Source: Synergistaceae bacterium OttesenSCG-928-D05 | GTDB lineage: Bacteria; Synergistota; Synergistia; Synergistales; Synergistaceae | Assembly: GCA_030266985.1 (NCBI GenBank) | Contig: JAJDJB010000014.1 | Coordinates: 1-38,668 of the forward strand | Reading direction: 5' to 3' | DNA length: 38,668 nucleotides | In this document: piece after piece, positions 8,642-14,456 of the stretch | Layout: each line of letters opens with the position of its first letter | Numbering within the stretch: position 1 is the first letter of the stretch | The notes under the pieces: model-generated | What the model was told of the DNA's origin: nothing | The model's input: only the letters and a program-made list of their open reading frames with translations | Database searches by the model: none | Made by a program: the position numbers and the translations under genes

Positions 8642-9820
8642 CTACGTGATTTTAAATCGTACTCCATCTTCCGGCAACACTACTTCAGCGTCAGGACACA
8701 GCGTTTGGATATTCTCCGGCATCTCAGTATGAATTGGGAGCACATATTTTGCAGACGTCAATTCACAGATACTGCGTATTGCTTCCGGCGTCGCGTGGCC
8801 GGACGTGTGCATGATCTTCATCTTGCCCGCATCATGATACAACTGGACAAAATCCCGCATAGAGGAATCCTCTTTATCCTCGAGATAGCCATCCCACATG
8901 GAATAAATAAGGATCGTTTTTTCGTCATCGACATATCGACCCATAATACTTTTGAAAAAACTTCCCTGACGCACCGGCATCACGAAGCCTCGTTCTTTGA
9001 GCGCAAGATTTTCTCCGTAGATCAGGGCTTTTTTGAACAGATAACTGTTCGATTTCGTCTCTTCCGCAACAATGCTCATGATCTCTTTTTGATAACCGTC
9101 GCAAACAAAATAACGTCCGACGGGCGTCACGTTATGCAGCAGGGCAAGACGATCGATATTCGTTGAGGCGCACAGAACAAAAACATATTTATACTCACTG
9201 ACGACTTTTCTGATATCTTTCTGCAGTGCGATTTCCTTCTGCACGAAGACATCCTCCCGCGATAGCGTCGTCCCTTCGGTGATGAGCATATCCACGGCGC
9301 CGACATACTTTTTGAATATTTTTTTCGTGCCCTTGCTGCGAAATCCATGCAGACGAAAGTCTCCGGTATGCAGCACTTTTTTTCCGTCTGCCTCAAGCAG
9401 GAACATACAGGCATCATAAGCGGAATGATCCGCCGGAATTGGCGTAATTTTAATATCGCCAATCACAAACGGTCGCAGCGGAATGAACGTGTCGACTTTC
9501 TCAAGACATGAGAGATGCGCTGCTTTTGTGCGGCGCAGCACAGTTCGCATAATTTGTTTCGACACTTCACTCATATACGTAGGAACGTCTGGATGGATCT
9601 GATCCAACATCCCGATGTGGTCGCCATGATAGTGCGTAAAGAGAACAGCGTCACAAACGCGGCCTGCGCTGTTGACACCCTCCACCTCGATAACCCGCGG
9701 CGTCTCTCCGCCGTTTGGCAGTTCCGCGCCGAAATCAATCATCAACCGAGTCTTCTGCGTCGCAATCTCCGTCACACAACCGCCAATTTGTCTTGTTCCT
9801 CTATGTATTGTTACATCCAT
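8642..9820 (-). CDS. Beta-CASP metallo-beta-lactamase fold nuclease (RNase J-like)
   Basis: This 392-residue protein carries the zinc-binding motifs of the metallo-beta-lactamase fold: the HYHGDH motif (H63, H65, D67, H68), H132 in PADHSAYD and D154 in HTGDFRLHG. It also has beta-CASP signatures: an acidic residue in LITEGTTLSRE (E182), H342 in HTSGHATPE, and H364 in LPIHTE. Beta-CASP enzymes such as RNase J cut or trim RNA, and some act on DNA. This one is shorter than RNase J (about 550 residues) because it lacks the C-terminal domain. The ATG at 9820 was chosen because GAGGAG lies 9 bases upstream. It begins 13 bases after the AAA+ gene, so the two are almost certainly co-transcribed. The fold is secure; the substrate is inferred. 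Confidence 0.85.
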   Translation of the reverse strand: MDVTIHRGTRQIGGCVTEIATQKTRLMIDFGAELPNGGETPRVIEVEGVNSAGRVCDAVLFTHYHGDHIGMLDQIHPDVPTYMSEVSKQIMRTVLRRTKAAHLSCLEKVDTFIPLRPFVIGDIKITPIPADHSAYDACMFLLEADGKKVLHTGDFRLHGFRSKGTKKIFKKYVGAVDMLITEGTTLSREDVFVQKEIALQKDIRKVVSEYKYVFVLCASTNIDRLALLHNVTPVGRYFVCDGYQKEIMSIVAEETKSNSYLFKKALIYGENLALKERGFVMPVRQGSFFKSIMGRYVDDEKTILIYSMWDGYLEDKEDSSMRDFVQLYHDAGKMKIMHTSGHATPEAIRSICELTSAKYVLPIHTEMPENIQTLCPDAEVVLPEDGVRFKIT

Positions 9821-9833
9821 AGCAATTTTCTCC

Positions 9834-11765
9834 TCAAGCCGCAAAACCGACAGACCGTGTTTTGCGCGGCGCAATTATCCTTGCCAGGTCGCCTTCGGCA
9901 AAAACCTGCTCAATATCTGCGGCCTCTATCGCCATATCTTCCGTGCGCATTGCCTGCTGTACCTGCACCCGTTCAAAAATTTTACGGACAAGCCGGGCGT
10001 TCGCGAAATTAGTGTCCTTATTTGCCACGATTTTCTCCATATATTTAGTAATCATTTGCTCCGCTTCCAGCGACAGCAAATAGCCTTGCGCCGTACAGAT
10101 GTTCCTGAAAATTTGCACAAGCTCTTCCTGCGCGTAATCCGGAAAGTCGATATAGAACTGGATTCTGTCTCGCAAGCCTGGATTGACCTTCAGCATCTTG
10201 TCCATCTCTTCTGTGTATCCCGCCATAATGCAAACAAATTCCTTTCGCCAATCCTCCATGCGCTTGACCAACGTTGCAATAGCCTCGGCACCGAAGTCCC
10301 GTTCTGAACCATATATACCAAGCGAATAGGCCTCGTCGATAAAAAGCACGCCTCCTTGCGCTTCGCGTATCCGCGCAGCCGTTTTCATCGCTGTGTGTCC
10401 CACGTATAGGGCGATTAGGCCCTCCCGGTCCGTTTCAACAAATATTTCTCGATTTTTCGTCACGCCGATATCGGCGAAAATTTTTCCCAAAAGCCGTGCG
10501 ACTGTAGTTTTTCCTGTTCCCGGATTGCCGCGGAACACCATGTGCAGGCAAGGCAGCGAATCTTTTCCACGTCGCTCAAGAAATGCTTTTATCTCACGCA
10601 CCTTCTGCTTCACTTCTCCGAGGCCGACCAAGGATTCCAGTTCCTGCAATGGATCGTTTTCTTTATCGGAAGCCGCATCGTCTAAATCGACATCTCCCCT
10701 CGAAGTACATGGCAGTTCGAAATCAACACAATGAAGTTCCAATAAAAGTTCTTCATTATTGCTCAACTTGCGATAGATGCATTGCGCCAACATCTGTTTA
10801 AGAACCGGCATGGAAAGATCCAATAAATCGCTCCCCGTAAACTCCTCCGCCACAATCTGAAAACCACTGGAAGCGGCCTCTTGTATCAGAAAATTCAGCT
10901 TTTCTGCCGGAGATAGCTCGTTGAGCTCTATCACATGCGGGAAAAACGTGACAAAATCTTTATCCCGACGCATTTCTTCATATTCCTGATGACTCATATT
11001 TGCTAAATAAATTGGATTTTTCTTCCGGATTTTTTTTAGCGCACCTGTGGGTGATCTGTGCATAAATCGAAATCCAGATTCCGTTGCCCAGTCATCAAAA
11101 ATACAATATAAAAAAGGTGTGTTACGACTCGTATTAGCCGCATCCCATAACTCACCCTCCGCAATATAATAGTCACGGATAACCCCTGCGTTGGCAAGAA
11201 CGTCAAAAATATAATTGCAAAAAGGTTCCGTTTCCACCTCACAATGGTTGACTAGAACAACATTGTACAAACCTTTTGCGCCGGTTTGCCGGATATGTTT
11301 ACAGTAGCGCTGCAATTTTCGAAGCCCTTCCTTGAAATCCGTAAAACCATTCATTTGAGATAAGCTTTCTTCAATCTGCTCTGTGTTTTGTGTCTTCCAC
11401 CTGCATCGTTTCTCTCCATCGATTGATGATGCCGCCCTTGCTCTTCTGGCAACTTTGAGTTGCTGTTTTTCATCCAACGACAGCACTTCCATGTCCACAG
11501 GAGATATCAACACATCTGTTTCAAAAAGTTCAGTGAGCCGCTCCGTCATTTCCATCAATGAGCTCTTTGCGTTACGGACAAACAAGATATAACGCAAACG
11601 CCCATCGTTCATCACTTTGTCAAAAAATAGAAAACCATTTCTATTGTTGAACTTCTCCAATCCCTCAAGAATGTCCTCCTGCTCAATTTCTTCCCCGAGC
11701 TCCACGTAAACATAATATTGCGTACGCCCATCCAGCATATTTTCCTCGCTCTTCTTTGTCACCAT
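9834..11765 (-). CDS. AAA+ ATPase, CbbX/SpoVK-like, with degenerate N-terminal ATPase-like half
   Basis: In this 643-residue protein the C-terminal AAA+ module (about 375-635) is complete: Walker A GNPGTGKTT (413-421), a pore-like LYVGHTAMKT (453-462) close to CbbX, Walker B VLFIDEA (473-479), and arginine-finger region NPGLRDRI (528-535). Residues about 160-335 look like a second, degenerate AAA domain, with a beta strand VVLVNHCE where Walker A would be and a Walker-B-like LYCIFDDW (219-226), but no phosphate-binding lysine. Residues 1-110 are unfamiliar. The ATG at 11765 has GGAG 8 bases upstream; a GTG at 11774 is possible. CbbX-type ATPases remodel protein complexes. Coupling to the beta-CASP nuclease suggests it loads, activates or disassembles that enzyme's complex. 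Confidence 0.85.
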   Translation of the reverse strand: MVTKKSEENMLDGRTQYYVYVELGEEIEQEDILEGLEKFNNRNGFLFFDKVMNDGRLRYILFVRNAKSSLMEMTERLTELFETDVLISPVDMEVLSLDEKQQLKVARRARAASSIDGEKRCRWKTQNTEQIEESLSQMNGFTDFKEGLRKLQRYCKHIRQTGAKGLYNVVLVNHCEVETEPFCNYIFDVLANAGVIRDYYIAEGELWDAANTSRNTPFLYCIFDDWATESGFRFMHRSPTGALKKIRKKNPIYLANMSHQEYEEMRRDKDFVTFFPHVIELNELSPAEKLNFLIQEAASSGFQIVAEEFTGSDLLDLSMPVLKQMLAQCIYRKLSNNEELLLELHCVDFELPCTSRGDVDLDDAASDKENDPLQELESLVGLGEVKQKVREIKAFLERRGKDSLPCLHMVFRGNPGTGKTTVARLLGKIFADIGVTKNREIFVETDREGLIALYVGHTAMKTAARIREAQGGVLFIDEAYSLGIYGSERDFGAEAIATLVKRMEDWRKEFVCIMAGYTEEMDKMLKVNPGLRDRIQFYIDFPDYAQEELVQIFRNICTAQGYLLSLEAEQMITKYMEKIVANKDTNFANARLVRKIFERVQVQQAMRTEDMAIEAADIEQVFAEGDLARIIAPRKTRSVGFAA

Positions 11766-11818
11766 CGTCATCACTCCATTCCCGTTTTCGACATTCAGGA
11801 TAACACAGTGGATGGTGC

Positions 11819-11858
11819 ATTATATGGACAGCTTGGCATTTGTTGGATTTTCAAATCC
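11819..11858 (-). promoter_or_regulatory. Candidate promoter/operator of the AAA+ and nuclease genes
   Basis: The minus strand reads TATAAT at 11819-11824. A perfect inverted repeat, GGATTT-N2-AAATCC, lies at 11845-11858, roughly where the -35 region would be. No good -35 hexamer exists at 17-bp spacing, as expected for a promoter needing or blocked by a bound regulator. Confidence 0.4.
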
Positions 11859-11879
11859 TCTATAAAATCGCGTACACAA

Positions 11880-11902
11880 AAAGCGACCATGATGGTCGCT
11901 TT
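11880..11902 (-). terminator. Intrinsic terminator of the PD-(D/E)XK gene
   Basis: On the minus strand AAAGCGACC pairs with GGTCGCTTT around a 5-base loop and is followed by further T residues. It lies 34 bases after the stop at 11937, separating the nuclease gene from the AAA+ group. Confidence 0.75.
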
Positions 11903-11936
11903 AAACGATAGCTACCTATATTTGAGTTGCAATAGA

Positions 11937-12956
11937 TTACTTGTTCTTTTGCTCCAATTCTTCAATGAACTCTTCTAATGAGCAAATGTTGTCGTCATAC
12001 AAACCATACCCCATGCCAGAAGGTTTTGCTACCTTTATGTTAATGCCATTGCCGAGTAATGCTTTATATTCTGAACAGCCCTTAATCTCCAGCAAGACTT
12101 CTTTCAATTTTTCGCTTGCTGGCGGAATATTTATAAAAATAAAAAGAATTTCTATTTCAAGCTCAGAATGGTTGCATACGCTTGGAGCTGTGCCTTTTGA
12201 ACCCCTTAAAAGCGTGCCCAATTCATACTGATCTTCATATAAATCTCTTGTTTGTTCGATGAGATCCTGCTTGTGTGATTTTTCTATCAAATATTTGCAT
12301 ATATCCTTAACATGTTCCTTAAGCCCAGATTCTCCCGAAAGGGCGGCTTCCCCGTACTTGATTTCCACCAGAGACACTATTGCAGGATTTTCTGAATCAT
12401 TTGGCTGCCGGAGCGCCAACATATCGAAGCGCCCGCCTTTTTCTTTTTGGCTGTCTTTCGCCGTATATTCGACATCAACAAAATAATAGTTAAATTTCGT
12501 TTTTTTAAATTTATCATTTTTTCTGTTATTCTCCCGCCAAATTAGTTGCTGAAACTCTCTTTCTGGCTTTGGAGATACAGCTAGCCAACCATCCATGACG
12601 GCTTTTATTTTAGGAATATTTTCACACCAGTCCCGAACCCACTTCGACACATCTTCCCTAGTAGTTGGGTCGGCTTTAGGAAGCCCTTGTCCTAAAATAC
12701 CTAGCGTGTTGAGCAATTTATTCTTATTGGCATAACCTTCTGCATTAAACGATATACTATACGTTTTTTGGTTTACTGGGCCCTTTGTGAAGATTTTCAT
12801 CAAACTGCCGCCACGATAATAGATATTGATATAATTATTGCGAATCGCAAGGCACAACGTGTCATCATTTTGCACAAACTCCAAAATCGGGTGGAGTACG
12901 CCTTCCTTCTTTAAGTCTTTCATAAACGTATCTGATAAACTTCTCCGACTTCCCAT
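11937..12956 (-). CDS. PD-(D/E)XK nuclease-like protein, uncharacterised
   Basis: This 339-residue cytoplasmic protein shows the PD-(D/E)XK layout: an acidic helix KPEREFQQLIW (E132, E134), D178 in GRFDMLAL after a beta strand, then IVSLVEIKYGEAAL with E198 and K200. This pattern occurs in restriction endonucleases and DUF-type nucleases of defence islands. Residues 20-70 contain short strands (DDTLCLAIRNNYINIYYRGGSLMKI). The ATG at 12956 was chosen because GGAGGTG lies 8 bases upstream; ATG codons further upstream are rejected. It lies 137 bases downstream of a WYL regulator gene on the same strand. No methyltransferase is present, so it is not a classical restriction-modification pair. DNA cleavage is inferred from motifs only. 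Confidence 0.7.
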   Translation of the reverse strand: MGSRRSLSDTFMKDLKKEGVLHPILEFVQNDDTLCLAIRNNYINIYYRGGSLMKIFTKGPVNQKTYSISFNAEGYANKNKLLNTLGILGQGLPKADPTTREDVSKWVRDWCENIPKIKAVMDGWLAVSPKPEREFQQLIWRENNRKNDKFKKTKFNYYFVDVEYTAKDSQKEKGGRFDMLALRQPNDSENPAIVSLVEIKYGEAALSGESGLKEHVKDICKYLIEKSHKQDLIEQTRDLYEDQYELGTLLRGSKGTAPSVCNHSELEIEILFIFINIPPASEKLKEVLLEIKGCSEYKALLGNGINIKVAKPSGMGYGLYDDNICSLEEFIEELEQKNK

Positions 12957-13008
12957 CTTCTGCACCTCCATCGATATTTTTAAATCTGTGTTTACGTACC
13001 TTATAGAA

Positions 13009-13034
13009 AGTATAACTGACTGACTAACTGGCTG
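13009..13034 (-). repeat. Imperfect ACTG tetranucleotide tract at candidate promoter
   Basis: Bases 13015-13034 read as five imperfect ACTG units (ACTG, ACTG, ACTA, ACTG, GCTG). On the minus strand they sit directly upstream of TATACT (complement at 13009-13014), a possible -10 box for the PD-(D/E)XK gene. Confidence 0.4.
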
Positions 13035-13093
13035 GCCACGATTGTATGCCAACTTTACTTATTTTTCTGCACTAGACAGAAATACCATTATCA

Positions 13094-14092
13094 TTATTTA
13101 CGTTCGTAATTTTTCAGTATATCTCCCAGATACGCAAGATAGTGTTCGACCACTGTATCGGGTGAGAGGACTTTAACGGATTCGCCATAGTGGGCGAGCC
13201 ACTGGTATAGACCACGGTTGTCAACGACTCGGAGCGTTACGGAGAAACCGCCGTCCCTATCTTCGCTGAAATGCGCTTCTTTGCCAAAGCGGGCACGGAT
13301 GTGCGGACGCATGAAATCTTTGCAGTGCAACCGAATAGAAACCGTCTCACCTGTCCACATATTCACGGCGCTCCTCATGTAAGACGCCAGGTCGAACGCT
13401 TCGCCGTGTTCCGGCAATTCTCTTGGGTTACGTATGATTGTTTTCAGTTCATCTAAATTTGTGATTCTCTCCAAACGGAAATGTGTCAGGTGATCGTGCG
13501 TATCCGGGTTCGCAATCAGGTAATATTCGTACTGAAACATGACCAGGTAATAGGGGCTGACCGTGTAAACCTTACCGTCGCGATGCAGTTTTTTACCGGC
13601 GTCTTTCCCAACTGCGTGGTACTGAAAAGAAATTTTTCGCTTGTATTTGATCGCGCGCGTGAGTATGTCCAGTTTCATTTTGTTGCGGACGTTTTCGGTT
13701 TTGATGCCGGGGTCACAAAGGGAGGTCGCCTTGATGATCTCTTCGCCCTCTACCGTAGCAAGTGAGTGGATTTTTTTGACCAGATCCCGCGTGTCTTTCA
13801 CTGTCAGAAAAGGAGAGGCGTTTACCGCATCCGCAAGCAATTTCAGTTCGTAGTCCTCAAAAAGCTGGTCTGTCATGTAATAACCGCGATTGTGATCTTC
13901 GCAGAGCTTGATCGAATAACCCGCGTCGTCCAGACATGCAAGGTCACGAGCAATTGATTTGCGCTCGGCAGTGACGCCATATTTTGAACGCAGTTTTTTT
14001 GCGATTTCCGTTGTGTTGAGCGGATGCAGCCAGTCCGTTTTTTTCATGATTTCGAGAATATAGAGCAGTTTGAGCTTGCTGCTTTCAGCCAT
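13094..14092 (-). CDS. WYL-domain transcriptional regulator
   Basis: This 332-residue protein has an N-terminal winged helix (about 8-75; LNTTEIAKKLRSKYGVTAERKSIARDLACLDDAGYSI) and a central WYL-type ligand domain (about 140-215; ISFQYHAVGKD..., YTVSPYYLVMFQYEYYLIA), in which YYL stands for the WYL triad, followed by a WCX-like C-terminal domain. WYL regulators often control phage-defence genes and sense nucleic-acid ligands. The ATG at 14092 follows AAAGGA by 9 bases. A TATAAT box (complement at 14113-14118) lies just upstream. It is first in the minus-strand island and precedes the PD-(D/E)XK gene, so it may regulate that gene or the whole island. Confidence 0.85.
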   Translation of the reverse strand: MAESSKLKLLYILEIMKKTDWLHPLNTTEIAKKLRSKYGVTAERKSIARDLACLDDAGYSIKLCEDHNRGYYMTDQLFEDYELKLLADAVNASPFLTVKDTRDLVKKIHSLATVEGEEIIKATSLCDPGIKTENVRNKMKLDILTRAIKYKRKISFQYHAVGKDAGKKLHRDGKVYTVSPYYLVMFQYEYYLIANPDTHDHLTHFRLERITNLDELKTIIRNPRELPEHGEAFDLASYMRSAVNMWTGETVSIRLHCKDFMRPHIRARFGKEAHFSEDRDGGFSVTLRVVDNRGLYQWLAHYGESVKVLSPDTVVEHYLAYLGDILKNYERK

Positions 14093-14239
14093 AATCTCAC
14101 ATCCTTTCTGCAATTATAACAAACAAAGCTATACCAAAAACGTCCCGGCGTTTGTCCGGTCGCCTCAAAAAGGGGTAGACGGTATTCAAAGCAAAGACAG
14201 CTCGTTTTTTATTGACGCCCCGTGACCGAAACATTTTTT

Positions 14240-14258
14240 CGTGTAACTTTGTGTGGAA
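14240..14258 (+). repeat. Interspersed 19-bp repeat, outlying copy
   Basis: CGTGTAACTTTGTGTGGAA differs from the consensus CGTGTAACATTGTGTGGAA at one base. It lies about 12.6 kb from the main cluster at 26836-28022, in the region upstream of the WYL gene. Confidence 0.75.
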
Positions 14259-14372
14259 AAATCTTTCGAAGGAGAAAAACCGAAAAATTCAAACGAACGT
14301 GTGAATTGCATTCAAAGAAACCTCAAGAAGAGGTAAAGCGCAGCGAAGGCATGTCATAACGATGCACATGAA

Positions 14373-14435
14373 GAACGAGACCCCGGATGCGTATTTTCTA
14401 CGCTTTCGGGGTCTCGTTCAATTGTCGTGAAGTTA
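14373..14435 (-). terminator. Structured 3' element, copy 1 (after autotransporter)
   Basis: On the minus strand, TAACTTCACGACAATTGA leads into a hairpin with 12-bp arms (GAACGAGACCCC at 14373-14384 paired with 14408-14419) and an inner GCGTA/TACGC stem. It starts about 20 bases after the autotransporter stop. No T run follows, so termination strength is uncertain. Confidence 0.6.
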
Positions 14436-14456
14436 GCGGTGTGTCAGCGCCGCGTT

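Larger units (their letters stand above)
14093..14456. other. Gene-free stretch between WYL and autotransporter genes
   Basis: I see no convincing gene here. The stretch holds a TATAAT-like box for the WYL gene (14113-14118), one copy of the interspersed 19-bp repeat (14240-14258), and the structured 3' element of the autotransporter (14373-14435). The rest is unassigned. Confidence 0.6.

Noticed and set aside
11937-12956. Classical restriction-modification system
   Set aside because: No DNA methyltransferase or specificity gene is present in the neighbourhood.
12957-13052. Longer N-terminus of the PD-(D/E)XK gene
   Set aside because: The GGAGGTG site points to the ATG at 12956; the upstream part overlaps the promoter-like and tetranucleotide sequence.
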